Shown: in pieces, positions 45,614-57,044 of the stretch
Layout: each line of letters starts with the position of its first letter
Numbering within the stretch: position 1 is the stretch's first letter
NCBI GenBank assembly: GCA_002270565.1
Contig: NQMI01000044.1
Span: 124,001-188,000, forward strand
Direction of reading: 5' to 3'
DNA from: Stenocarpella maydis
Taxonomy: Eukaryota; Ascomycota; Sordariomycetes; Diaporthales; Diaporthaceae
DNA length: 64,000 nt
Position numbers and translations under genes: made by a program
Notes under the pieces: generated by a model
Seen by the model: the letters and a program-made list of their open reading frames with translations, nothing else
What the model was told of the DNA's origin: nothing
Database searches by the model: none

Positions 45614-48392
45614 TTGTGAGACTCCGGCCTGGAGGACCTGCCAGGGTTTTTGACCGCCGCCGTGGGAGGTATCCGGGGATTGTGGGTCCGTTGCAGCGTC
45701 GCCAGTTAGATAGGGAACTGCGAAGAGTCGCAGCCGCCCTGTGGCGGTTTTGATTGCTTTTTAGTACCTCAAGAGGACCACTTCCTCTTGAGCAAAGGGG
45801 AGACGTCCGTGGGGCAGTCGACTCCGAGCCCTCAGCCGGGAAAATCTATGACATCCTGGCAGGGCAGAAAGCGTTGGGGAAATATTGGCGTGAACGTTGA
45901 GCTGTGGCTGTCGTCCATGGATGGGGTGAATTCATCCCGGCGGCAGCATTCTCGGTGCAACTAGTCAGAGGACATTGGTGGGTGGTGTGGTGATTGGTCA
46001 ATCACCGAGCATCGGGAAAGAAGAATGCGCTTTCGTCAGCATCTCGGATTTGAGATAACACAAAAGCTTCTTGTGGAGGGAGCGCGGCTCATGGCCGGTA
46101 CTCCGTGTGCAAGTCCTCACAGATGGACTTGGCGGTCGTTGTCGGATAGGGAGTACGAGAGTTTGTTTTGGGTGATATTGCAAAAGTCTTTCGTCACCTT
46201 CTCATGACACTTGAGTGGCACGCAGAGCAGCCACAGTAGGGGTGCGGCCAGTACAGGCATTGTTTTGTAAGAACAGTCATGAGTGACGACGGTGAAAGAG
46301 GTGCCATAGTCTCGCGAGTTTTGGGAGTCGGACACTTGCAGGTTTTGAGCCCATCTTGAATGCTCTAGTTTGAAAATACCTGACCCAACAATGTCGTCAT
46401 GTGCGCACTTGTGATCTCTTATTGACGTGGTTGATACCGCCTGCGGAAAGGAGTCGATGCCTTCACGTCGTCATGGGGAGGTCTCGTGAAGCTTTTCGGG
46501 GCAGCAACACGGCTGGCTGGCAGCAGTCGGTGAAAGAGGGAACTTTGTCCGTACTATATGATTTGAGAAGAGAAGGGGGGAAAAGGTAACCAACTCTCAG
46601 GTTGGCAGAAATGTTTCCGCAACACACCAAAAAAAACAATAGTGGTATAGCTACCTACTAGCTGTTCACCCAAAGCCGGTCATCCACAGGGGAAGGCTTC
46701 GTTGGCTATGCACTTGCGTATATGACGTATGTGCCATTGGGGAGCGAGACTAAGCACACACACAGACAGACGCACATATATCCTTGTTACCCTCACAATA
46801 TATATCATTTCCCCACGAGCGGATAACACGTGGGTATTCCCAGATCTGTAACCAACTAAACAAGTGTCCCAATAAATGCGAATCTGTTTACGTGCACATG
46901 GCAACTTCCGTGCTAGACATACTTACTATACAGGCAACCTTTTTGCCGCCTTGCATCTCCCAGCCACACGCCTTGCCCATCCTCTTGTCGTGGCCGGTGA
47001 ATAAATGAAGCAATGAAAATAGGATAATAAGAATATGCTTTTGTACCAGTCTCCAATTTTCCGGGCTGACCCAACCTTCCGGGTCCTTTTTTATTGGGGT
47101 GGGGGGGTTCTTCCTCTTTTTTTTGCTTTTTTTCAGCTTGGCACCGTCGTTTTCCGGGCTCGCTCTGTCTCGGCCGAGTTGGGGCGCGAGCTGGTGCGTC
47201 ATATGGATGGAGGGAGGGCAGCAAGTAGACTACCTACTCACGTAGCTTAGGTATGTAGCCAACCAGAGGCAGGCCACATCATATGTGCGCACATCATATT
47301 GCTGCGGGTGTTGGGGGCCCCCGCCTCTTCTATTTGATTGTCGAGTGGGATAATACAGTATACCCAACCGTACGGGGTGGATCGGCTGGTGCTTTGTAAC
47401 GGCCTTCTGGTGTTTGTACCCGACGTTGGTAAGAGGAGAGGTTTCAGTCCAGACTTTTTTTTTTTTTTTTTGTGGTAACTCTTGATCAGCCATATGCTAT
47501 GGTGTTCCTCTACGATCCTACATTGTGGGTTCCTCCCACTCCACCTGTCACTGCGTTATTTACTGATGGCCAAGGACAGATGGCTTTCTCTTGTGCTCCC
47601 TTCTGGGTACCCGGTCCGACCGACAAGCGACTAGTCAACAAAAGCGTCAGGCTTTGCACATTGCCACCGAGCAGGATAGCGCCCCATATTGAGCATAGGA
47701 TCTTCATTTTACCGCCCGTCACGTCTTGCCGGTTGCGATGCTGCTGGCCAAGTACACCGGCCCGCACACCGCTTTGACCCTTGCACAGCTAGCACCCATG
47801 AGCATGTGCACACCTTTCTCACGTAAATGTTGAGCCCGGCCACGCAGTCCCCCAGGTCCAGACGACGATAAGAGTAGCTTTGTACGCAGCAGTTTGTCCC
47901 TCCGTCCAACCGCACCCGAGGCTGGGCCGAAGCCGCAATGTCGTCGTCGCAAAAGATGCCCCTTGTGGGACTGTTAGTATTCCTGGCCGCAGTGACACGA
48001 ACGCGCTTGGTTGTTGTGCACTAGCACACGGCGGTTGAGATACGTCTATCACCATTGCGGCGCTGGCTGAGGGCATGGCTGACGGTGATGGCGCCAGCAC
48101 GTACTAAATTGAACCACTGGCGGCAGAGTTGTAGTAGTGGGAATCGGCATTCAGGTCGAGACCCACGGGAGCAGAGAAGAGCCCGATGGCCCTGGAATCG
48201 CGTAGCTGGCAAGACGGCAGAGGACGGACGAGTTGACAGAGCAACTGAGGGGGCGGTTGTGCGAATGGCGCTCCCCTTGAGGCAGTATAGGATTTAAGAA
48301 TATAATACAATGGCTCCCTACAATGCAGTCCTTCGACAAGAGACCCCCCCACACCCCCGAGCAGAGAGGGCCAGGCGCACGCACACACCAAC
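45614..48392. other. Intergenic region between convergent genes
   Basis: 2.8 kb of moderately AT-rich DNA with T and G homopolymers near 47090 and 47455. Open frames are short and without motifs, and no hidden exons were recognised. Confidence 0.5.
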
Positions 48393-49919
48393 CTAGGTGC
48401 CTCCAGACATCCTGCCGATCCTCTTGGTGTACTTCCAGAGCTGGCGGTACTTGGGGCCCTGCCTTTTGGCCTCCCAGCCCCTCGCCTTCTTCGGCGGCTT
48501 GAGGCTGTGCACCCTCTTGCGCCTGAAGACGAGGTCGGCGCCGGGGATGCCGTGCCTCTCCATGACCTTGGCCGTGCCCTCGTCCCACTCGGTCCGGAAC
48601 ATGTTGAACCCGAACGGCCTCGCCTTGTGCGCGCCGCGGAAGCTGCGCAGGTCGAAGCCGTCCCGCCGGGAGTAGGCCTCGCGCAGCCTCGCGACGTCCA
48701 GCGGCCTGTCCTCGTGCTGCTCCAGGATCCACACCGATAGCCGGTGGTACGGCGCGCCCTCCTGGCTGGTCGGGGGCAGCCAGGGCACGGCGAGGTGCTG
48801 CGCCCTGGCGCCGTTGTTGCTGCTGGACAGCCGGCTCAGGGAGATGTTCTTGGTCGCGTAGCTGAGCGGGACGTTGGCGGCCAGAAAGTGGAGGCGCGGC
48901 CCGAAGGCGTCTCTCTCCGGGTCCGGCACGTCGCTGTCGAGCACGACGATGCTCACGAGCCGCTCCTTGCCGTCAAAGACCTGCACGCGCAGGTTCGGCG
49001 GCGCCTCCGAGACCAGGGTGTCGACCACCTCGCCGGGCTGGATCTTGTAGCCGTGGAAGGAGAGCTGGACGTCCATCTTGGGGTCGAACTTGGGCAGGAC
49101 GTCCGGGACGATGTGGAATGACTCGACTCGCTGGGCGAGGATCTTGTAGGACATGCTGAGCCACTTCTCATGGGCAAAGTGGCGGTAGATGGGTCTGCTT
49201 AGGTCCCCTTCGAGGCGCAATTGTTAGTTCTCGTATCTCGGCCAGTGGGCGCTGCAGGGCCTGCTCCGGGCTTGAGGCTTACCTAGGCCATCCTCAAACT
49301 TCCTCTTCACAGCCGGGTCGTTCATGTCGGCTTGGATTTTGAGATACTCGAGATGCCTGCGCAGCGATTCCAGCCTTTTCTGCTTGAACCGCTCGCCGGC
49401 CCAGTACACATCTGCCGGCCTCTGCTCCAGCCTTGCGATCTCAACGGATGTCTTCTTCAGCTCCTCCAGCTTCTCCGCGCGGTCCTCTGCCAGAACTTTT
49501 CTGGCCTCCTGGAAGCAGTGGTAGGGCAATTGCTCGAATGGTATGTTTGGCGACTGCCGTACTGCCGCTCTCCGCCTCCGAGACCCTATGGGTTCTCTGC
49601 CCTCCTTCAACAGCCGCCTCTCCGCCCACACTAATGTCGTAGTGCTGGGGTCCAGCCACTGCTCCTTTAGGGGGTTGGTCGCCTTGGTGCCGCCGGCTAG
49701 GTCCCGTGCCGATTGCGCATCGGCCGCAGGCGTGGGTGGGGACGTCGCCGTCGTCGTCTCGACATCTCGACGGCTCGCCGAGCTCGAGAATGACCGCGCC
49801 GCCGCGGCGTATATCGAGGGCGCAGCGGGCTGTGTTGCGAGCCCATGGCGCAGGCAGCGGGCCAGTGGCAGCGCCACCTGTTGGCACCTCGACATCTTTG
49901 TTGTGGAGCAGAGGGCCAT
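48393..49919 (-). CDS. mrpl35: Mitochondrial large ribosomal subunit protein mL38 (yeast Mrpl35)
   Basis: On the minus strand, exons 49919-49283 and 49207-48393 (75-base intron) give 483 residues. mL38 is a central-protuberance protein of the mitoribosome with a phosphatidylethanolamine-binding-protein fold. An Arg/Ala/Ser-rich presequence opens the protein; MSRCQQVALPLARCLRHGL from the second Met may be the true start. It is followed by a charged helical region (LEELKKTSVEIARLEQRPAD, RLESLRRHLEYLKIQADMND) and, across the intron, EDGLGDLSRPIYRHFAHEKW. The PEBP-like domain shows VLDSDVPDPERDAFGPRLHF and PYHRLSVWILEQ. The basic C-terminus suits rRNA contact. It diverges from the uL4m gene across 286 bases. 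Confidence 0.9.
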
Positions 49920-50205
49920 CTGGCGTGCTGCATGCGCGTTGTCTCGGTCTCGGTCTGGCGCGCGACGTTGAGGCTCAGAAATTTCGGACCCCGGGCCTGG
50001 CGCTGCTTGCTTGCTTGGCTCTCGGGCGAGCTCCCGGCCTGCCGCTGCAGCGTCGTCTCTGCGCCAGCCGCTCGCTCGCTCGGTCCGTGCGCCCCACGCA
50101 TGATTCTTGCATCTTTTCGCTCAATCTGACAATTGTTGAACGCACCACGCTGTAGCCCCGTCGTCTCAGTGGATTTCTCTTGAGCTCGGCGCCAGTGACG
50201 ACAAG
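49920..50205. promoter_or_regulatory. Bidirectional promoter region of two mitoribosomal protein genes
   Basis: Only 286 bases separate the start codons of mL38 (-) and uL4m (+). I see no TATA box in either direction; the sequence is GC-rich. Shared control of two large-subunit proteins of the same ribosome is a natural reading. Confidence 0.6.
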
Positions 50206-51253
50206 ATGTCTGGCAGGGGCTTCAGGGGCCTCAATGAGGCCATGAGGGCTCTGAGCCTGGCCTCGCATCCCTGCAGGAACCCAAGGCCAGCCACGGTACG
50301 CTGACCCGACATCATGAACACGTCCTCTGCGCGCGGGATGTTGTAAGGCTGATGGGCACATTCAGGCAGGGCTGTCCTCGGTGGCATCACGCACAATGGC
50401 GACGACAACGACGCCTTCCGGCTTGACGGCACCATCCGCCGAACCCACCACGTTCATCCCCCTCAACCCTCTGTCCACGGTTCCCGTCACCGTCTACAGC
50501 TTCCCCAGTCTCGAGCCCCGAGCGCTCGAGGCCTACTCTACAAAGCATCTCTACTTGCCCCTACGGCGGGACATACTCCACCTGGCTGTCACATACGAGG
50601 GCGACAACACCCGCCAGGGCACGGCCCACGCCAAGACGCGTTACGAAGTCCACGGCTCCCACCGCAAGCTGTACCGGCAGAAGGGCACCGGCAAGGCGCG
50701 CGTGGGGAACAAGCAGTCGCCCCTGCGCAAGGGCGGCGGCAAGGCCTTTGGCCCACACCCGCGCGACTTCGGCACGGGGCTCAACCGCAAGGTGTACGAC
50801 CTGGCGTGGCGCACGGCGCTGTCGTACCGGTACCGGCGCGGGGAGCTGGTGGTGTGCGAGGACGGGCTGGAGCTGCCGCTGCCCGAGGACTTCCTCGCGC
50901 TGGCGCAGCAGGGGAGGCTTGGCAGGGAGCTCGAGGACGGCTTCGTGGCGCGGTACCTAGGGGGCGTCATGGCCGGGCTGGGGTGGGGCAAGGGCCACGG
51001 GGCCACGACGTTCGTGACGACGGACCCGCGGCCCAACCTGTTCACCAGCCTCGAGGTGGCCGGGGAGCACGGGCGGGCGATGGAGATGGAGGACGTGGAC
51101 GTCAAGAACCTGCTGGAGGGCGGCCGGATAGTGATTGAGCGCAGCGCGCTCAAGGAGATCATCAAGATGCACAGGAGCGACCTGGTGAGCAGTGTGATCA
51201 TCAACGGCACGAGGGATAAGGGGCCGTCCATCGGGTCGCCAGTGATTGACTAA
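50206..51253 (+). CDS. yml6: Mitochondrial large ribosomal subunit protein uL4m (yeast Yml6)
   Basis: Exons 50206-50295 and 50366-51253 (70-base intron with CTGAC near the donor and a TTCAG acceptor) give 325 residues. Exon 1 encodes an Arg-rich presequence (MSGRGFRGLNEAMRALSLAS) that the main open frame lacks. uL4 lines the peptide exit tunnel. Conserved features are the PLRRDILHLAVTYEGDNTRQ segment, the basic loop GSHRKLYRQKGTGKARVGNK with QSPLRKGGGKAFGPHPRDF, and a C-terminal KEIIKMHRSDLVSSVI. A shorter form could begin at the ATG at 50396 but would lose the targeting sequence. Confidence 0.93.
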
Positions 51254-53430
51254 CGGGGCCCACGGCGATCTGGGGCGATGTGGTGCGCGGAATGCTCATG
51301 CAGATGCAATAGAGACACAGTATCCCCGCCTCCCTCGGCCTTTTCCTAACCAGATTACCGAAGCGTGATTTGGCCGTCAGAGGCAGCTGATTCTCGGCGC
51401 AGCCCGCGGCGCGAGGCCAGTTGCTCACATATTCTCGATCTGTACCGAGATGATGTATGTATGCCTGCGGCCATTCAGAGATGTGAGGGCCTTTCCCCTA
51501 GCCTGCGACGGTTCTGCTGCTTAAAAAGCCTCGGGTTCGTCAGGTTTGTCCGGCAGGCCCTTCTTCAAAGGGCCCCCATCGGAGCCGGTCCAGCCGCAAT
51601 ATCAGGTAGCGCGACAGGATGCCGCCCACGCCTGCGGCTTACGGATACGAGCACAGCTGCACTGCAGATACCTCCTCACCACCCACCTCCGCGTGGCTGC
51701 GGAGGTTTGGAGGCCATCAGCCCTGAGGTGGGGGGGTCTGGTCAGTGGTGCGGGATGGGGGAGAACAAGTCACATCGTCAGGTCATGTCGAGAGGGCCGG
51801 GGTGAGCCAAGGACCCTTTCCTGCACATTGATAGAGGAACCTTATCCTGTCATGGCTGGGGGCAAGGGACATTTGCAAGTCCCCTCAGATACAGCCTGTG
51901 GCACATGAAGGATGGGATTTGCCCCACGCTACGTGCGAGCCAGTGAGGCGTTGGGAATGTTGATGTTTGGCTCTGAAACGCTGGGTTGGGCTCGTAGGAC
52001 TCGGTAGGAACCCAGGAAGCGTTCTGGCGGGTTTGATCCCGCAACACGCTGCCAACGCCGTAGCGGAAGCAAGAGTCGGATTGCCCGGTGTAGGACTCGG
52101 CGATTGTCTCTGGTGATGGGCGTACAGCCTGTGCAGGAGGGGGTTTTCCTATTGCGGGCATATGCAGCCACTTTCTGGGCCGGTTAGTACGAATGCTGCG
52201 ATCCTCTGAGGCCCTTGGGTCTGACGCATCCCATGATAAGTGCCTGCTAATAAGTTCATTATGTTTGCGTGGGAGCATCAGGTTGCTTGGATAATAATGA
52301 GCTACGGACAAAGTCCAGGAGTCAATCTCCTAGGGTTGGAATGGAACAAATGGATATCTCAGAAACCCCTCCTACATATTGATACCTCCCCATCACCAAT
52401 CTCACTATTAGACCCCTCCCCCTCCCTTCTCTCCCTTCTTCCCCCCCCCCCCCAAAAAAAAAAAAAATGCACCAACACCCACCAAGTAACACAGACCGAA
52501 GCTGCCGCTGCATGCGCACAAGCTCCTCCTCCCGTTCCAACAGTCTCAAGAGGTTGTGCACATGTTATACACTATAATACGCGCGCCTCCCTCGTGCACA
52601 TGCACAGCAGGCCATGCAGGTACTCTATGCGGCAGCATGCAGCGGACCGACCACGCGCTCCTCAGATGCAGAACCGGTTTCTTCAGTCTCTGCCACGCGC
52701 CTTGCCGGCCTGAAACCAGAAGACCCCCAACGTCTCTTTCTTAAATTAGAAGGATGGCATGGCTAGAATGGCCCACACGGGTGGCCTGGGGGCTGGAAGG
52801 AACGTCGATGGCGGCGAATAAGCGCGGCGACTCGTAAGCGCCATCGCGGCACATGCTCTCGCCGGATTGCCCTGGCCGCCCACGGATCCCAACCTAGTGC
52901 GCCTATGAATCCACACCTGCCTGCCCTTCCACCCTCTCTCCCAGCGCTCAGGGACCAGTCTCCCTTCTCCGGGGGCGGCGGACAGAGGGGCGTTGCTGGT
53001 CAGGCCTGCCGCACAACCAACACGCACAGAAAAGAGTGCGAGGGACTCTGGCCCGCGAGGGTTCTAGGCAGGGCCTCTCTCCACACTTGGGAATCCTTCT
53101 CCTCCCTTGGGCGGTGCGAGGGAAGACAGAGCCTCCCAGACTTGCCCTGGGCCCGGCTTGCCAAGGCGATGGCCTCGAAACGATGAATATATCAGTCCCG
53201 CCCCGGTCCGGCCACCCTCACCCTCATCATGACCCTTTTGGGCCAGCCTGGAAGGGGCCGTTTCCCAAGGGACAGACTATAACACCGACCAGTGCCATTC
53301 CTGTTTCCTGTTTCCTGCTTCCTATCCCCCCCCCCCCCGCCTCCTGCGACCTGAACTCTCAACGTCCTTCGCCCGCTGCCACGTTGATCAACGCTCCCCT
53401 CCAGCTCCGCCTCAAAGCCATGTAGGCCCG
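51254..53430. other. Intergenic region
   Basis: 2.2 kb without a supportable gene. It contains a run of about 12 C followed by 13 A at 52441-52467 and another C run near 53327, then a C/T-rich leader before 53431. Confidence 0.5.
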
Positions 53431-54552
53431 ATGTATTCATCAGGCCTCCTCCTCCTTCTTCTCATTTGTCTTATTTACCCACAGTTCATATCCGCATTGG
53501 CTGGCAGAGAAAGGACCACCTCCGGTCTACACGTCGTCCCTCTGCATGTCGGACCTGGGATACGCCGCCGCGAAGTCCTGAGCGCTCTGAGCCGGCGCCA
53601 GCGCACGAGTACCGACTCATGCCCCTCCAGCTTCGACCAGTGTGGCAATGGTCTTCCGAGCGAGTTCTGCTGCCCGTCTACCGCCAGTTGTATCCCGCTC
53701 GCCGACAACACAAGCGTGCTTTGTTGTCCTGACGGCGGGACATGCTCCCAGATCTGGCCCATCACCTGCTCTATCGCCGTGCAGAATGCCACGGCCTATC
53801 CGACCAGTTCCGTCCATTCGGTAGACCTGGACGGGGCCCTCCCAGTATGCGGGCGTGATACCTCCGGTTCAAACACTTGCTGTCCCTTCGGATACTCGTG
53901 CAATGACGATTCGATCTGCGTCCTGTCACAGACTGAGACACCGGTATCGACAGGAATATTAGCGACCGCAACATCCGCCTCAACAGCAGAACCAACCATG
54001 ACAGATTCCGTTGGGACTACTCCCACCGGCTCGACGGCAGAGTCGACCCCCAGAGTGATCCTGCCAACCTATGTCCCCAATGCCGACGGGGACGACACCC
54101 CCTCCTCAGACAGACCCAAGACTATAGGCATCGCCGCGGGGTCCGCTGTTGGCGGGGCCGCTGCTGTGGCAGGAATAGTCATGTTTGCCTGGGTCAAAAG
54201 GAAACGCATCAAGGAGACATCCAAGCAGAAGCGGCAGTCCATCTCGCAGAGATACTCAGCAACACCCCCGCCGCTGCCCCCAAAAGAATTCCCCTACCCA
54301 ACCCCGAAGAGAAAGCGGGCGTCCATACTCAGCTGGGTACCCTCGGTCATCAACAAATCGACCCCGGCTGAACTCCCGGCGACACCAGTGTCATTCAGTG
54401 CCTGGAATAACAGGTGGGATGGCGTGCAGCCCCCCAACAGAGCTCATAGGCCATATCCTCGAGATTCGATGAGCCCGCCTCAGGCTCATGAGCTGGAGGC
54501 AAGATGGTTGCCTCAGCAGGCGCAACATGAAAGGGAGCCTATGTTCTTGTGA
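53431..54552 (+). CDS. Cysteine-rich single-pass membrane protein
   Basis: A single exon of 373 residues. A signal peptide (MYSSGLLLLLLICLIYPQFISALA) is followed by a cysteine-rich ectodomain with repeated CC pairs (EFCCPSTASC, LCCPDGGTC, TCCPFGYSC). This pattern recalls granulin- or EB-like folds but is not a clear match to either. Then come a Ser/Thr-rich stalk, one transmembrane segment (TIGIAAGSAVGGAAAVAGIV, about 237-256) with a KRKR stop-transfer, and a Pro-rich tail with PPPLPPK. The layout suggests a surface sensor or adhesin. Function unknown. It resembles the first gene of the window in architecture, not in sequence. Confidence 0.75.
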   Translation: MYSSGLLLLLLICLIYPQFISALAGRERTTSGLHVVPLHVGPGIRRREVLSALSRRQRTSTDSCPSSFDQCGNGLPSEFCCPSTASCIPLADNTSVLCCPDGGTCSQIWPITCSIAVQNATAYPTSSVHSVDLDGALPVCGRDTSGSNTCCPFGYSCNDDSICVLSQTETPVSTGILATATSASTAEPTMTDSVGTTPTGSTAESTPRVILPTYVPNADGDDTPSSDRPKTIGIAAGSAVGGAAAVAGIVMFAWVKRKRIKETSKQKRQSISQRYSATPPPLPPKEFPYPTPKRKRASILSWVPSVINKSTPAELPATPVSFSAWNNRWDGVQPPNRAHRPYPRDSMSPPQAHELEARWLPQQAQHEREPMFL

Positions 54553-54906
54553 TAAAGTCCCAGGACACACAAAGTGTAATAATTTAATCATTATTAAACT
54601 CATCGGCATCTCAGACCTGAAATCTTGTTGTCCTCGAGGTCCTTGTCTCCATCACCACCACAATAGGTGTTTCGAGCTCCCGCCCGCGAGTTAGACCTCC
54701 GACGCCTTTTACTGTCCACCTTGGCGGGTCTCTTACCGTCTGAAACAGAGCTGAAAGAAAGGAAACCAAGAAGCCGTAGGGAAGCCCCCCTATGATAAAT
54801 ACTTGAATGACGGGGAGGCTGCCTCGACCAAGAGGCCCTGGTGGCGGAACTCGATCCTCAACCAGTCCACATTCGCTCGACGTCTCTTCAAACTATTCGT
54901 CCAAAG

Positions 54907-56439
54907 ATGCTCCACGCCAGCCGGATTATACGGTCTCCCAAACCCATTCGGGATATAACGTACAAATGGATCCCTTTCTCATTCGTCGTGTTGACAGCCA
55001 TCGCCTCCACGGCGTTCGTGAGCAGCTCGGGCAACCCGCCTCTGGGCATAACCGTAACGCTCTCCATATTCGCGGGCCTGCTCGTGTTCCTCTTCCTGTC
55101 GTGCCATCTCATGCTGTACTGCATTAGGCTCAAAAGCGAGCTGGATACGGAGAGGGAGGCCGATGTTGACGATGGCAGTGCCCGTCCAAACGACGGAAAT
55201 ATGCCCCCGAACCCTCTCCCTGACTCCAACGTGAACACCGACACCGACACCAATGCTAACACCACCGCCAGTGTCCATGCGCAGCAGCAAGTACATGAAG
55301 CAAATGAAGGCGCCAATATAGACGCCAACACCAATACCCATGCGCAGCAGCGGGGGCATCAATATACAGAGCGCCGGGATGAGGGCATGAGAGGGCATAG
55401 CCAAAGTAGATGGCATTATTCAGATCCCCAAACGAGCCGCGGTATTCCAACTCGGCCCCGAGCAACCCAAAATGATTCTCAGAGGGCCAGCCAGGTCGCC
55501 GACTACGACTCAAATGGGCCGCAACGCAGACATGAAGCGGGAATCGGCACGTACACACAGGGACCTTGGTCAATCTCGGCTCCGCGACCGCGGGCCGTTG
55601 TGCGCCACCCTTCAGCGATGCCTAAGCCTCTAAATCCGGCTCGGCAGCCCCCTCAGGCGGATCTTCCTCATGAGGGATCACCACCAGGTCGCCCACCCTC
55701 CCGGTACACATCTGGCGGGTACGGATCCCCGCTGCACTCGGAGCGCACGACACCAGCGGAGACCGCAGAGCCTCCGCCCCGCGAGACGAGCCCCCCGGCC
55801 TTGCAAAGCCCGAGGGGTGCGGTACCGCAACACATGCTACGGGCCAGCGCAACAGAAAGCCGGGTGTATAGCGGCAGCAGCAGCGCCACCCGCCAAAAGA
55901 ATGACGAGTTGTTCATCAGCCAGCCCCAAGGCAGATCCCCCCCCGGCGCCTCGATTCACCCCAGCAATCCTAGGGATAAGCCTAGGCCTCGGGGATACCA
56001 CCCAGAGGCGCAGAACAGCGTACGGGCCAACTTTGCGCTCCTCGATGGCGGCCAGGATGTCTGGGGCCTCGCGAAAGGTTTCCTCTCCGACGCGAGGCGC
56101 CGCGCCCGCCTCCGGCGGGTGTCATCGGACGATCACCCCGACCTGCCTCCGTCGGGGCCAGGGGACGCCGACGACACAGTGATACTCCTGCGGGCCGTGT
56201 CTCGCAGGGTTGCGGAGATCCACGCCGCCGAGCCCGAGGTCGAGGGGATGCGGAGCCAGAGCAGCCTCGTGCGGAGGGCGGCGTCGCCGGGGTCTGCCGA
56301 CGACAGCGGGCACCACTCGGCCGGCAGCAGTCCACAGCAGCCGTTGACGGGGGTCTCGTCGGCTGAGGTCTCGTCGGCGGTGGCTTCTTCGACTAGCACC
56401 CGCGTCTCGAACGTGCCGTCGTCCCGCTCGTCGGTGTAG
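54907..56439 (+). CDS. Hypothetical protein with two membrane segments and a long disordered tail
   Basis: 510 residues from the ATG at 54907; the frame is open upstream to a GTG at 54841. Two hydrophobic segments lie close together near the N-terminus (IPFSFVVLTAIASTAFVSS and ITVTLSIFAGLLVFLFLSCH), after a basic stretch. The rest is polar and low-complexity, with Asn/Thr/Asp dipeptide runs, two HAQQ-containing repeats and Pro/Ser/Arg-rich sequence. A more ordered block, RANFALLDGGQDVWGLAKGF, followed by DDTVILLRAVSRRVAEIHAA, may be the conserved core. No family recognised. It lies 350 bases downstream of another membrane protein in the same direction. Confidence 0.65.
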   Translation: MLHASRIIRSPKPIRDITYKWIPFSFVVLTAIASTAFVSSSGNPPLGITVTLSIFAGLLVFLFLSCHLMLYCIRLKSELDTEREADVDDGSARPNDGNMPPNPLPDSNVNTDTDTNANTTASVHAQQQVHEANEGANIDANTNTHAQQRGHQYTERRDEGMRGHSQSRWHYSDPQTSRGIPTRPRATQNDSQRASQVADYDSNGPQRRHEAGIGTYTQGPWSISAPRPRAVVRHPSAMPKPLNPARQPPQADLPHEGSPPGRPPSRYTSGGYGSPLHSERTTPAETAEPPPRETSPPALQSPRGAVPQHMLRASATESRVYSGSSSATRQKNDELFISQPQGRSPPGASIHPSNPRDKPRPRGYHPEAQNSVRANFALLDGGQDVWGLAKGFLSDARRRARLRRVSSDDHPDLPPSGPGDADDTVILLRAVSRRVAEIHAAEPEVEGMRSQSSLVRRAASPGSADDSGHHSAGSSPQQPLTGVSSAEVSSAVASSTSTRVSNVPSSRSSV

Positions 56440-57044
56440 GTAGGGCCGGAGAGGCGTGTCCTCCTCACGAGTTGAGTCTCAGTCGCGCGCTGAGAACAGA
56501 TGGGATGTCTTCGGCGGGTGAGCATCGTAGATGGGGGTTGGGACGATGGTCGTGGTGAAGCGAACATCAGCACAAGGGGCGACCAAGGCTGCGGATGTGG
56601 TCAATATCTTGTTAGTTGAATGTCTGGGAGGAATATAAGCTGGGGGGGGAGGGGGGTCGTCTTGGTGCTAGTCCGGTCATCTTCAGTACCGAAGCCAGCC
56701 CCTCCCGGGTCGGTGCAGTAATCGTTTCTGTGCCCAAGTAGTCATAGGAGAGCCATTTCCGACACAAAAGTAAGAGAAAGGCCCTCTTCGAGTTGGGAGG
56801 ATGCAACACGCCGGAACCCGACACAATTGCAGAAAGGGGCGCTCCGCTTTGGTCAGCAAGAAACAGTCGTCCAGCGCATAGGAGACCCGAAGGAGGCGTC
56901 TCATGCAGTAAATCGAGTAGTTCCTAGCAGGAGCAAAAAAAAAAAAAACAAAGATCGTTCCAAAAAGTGATGTTGTATTACACCTGGTATCAGTCCCACC
57001 GAACGCCTGGTCATGAATCGAGAAAAGCAAATGCTGCGGATGGC
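56440..57044. other. Intergenic region between convergent genes
   Basis: 3' flanks of the two-pass membrane protein (+) and alb1 (-), with a G run near 56642 and an A run near 56937. Nothing else seen. Confidence 0.5.

Noticed and set aside
48744..49121. Plus-strand open frame of 125 codons opposite mL38
   Set aside because: Shadow of the GC-rich mL38 coding strand; Val/Asp/Arg-biased with no independent support. The same holds for plus-strand frames opposite Med19 and for antisense frames over GH76 and dihydroxyacetone kinase.
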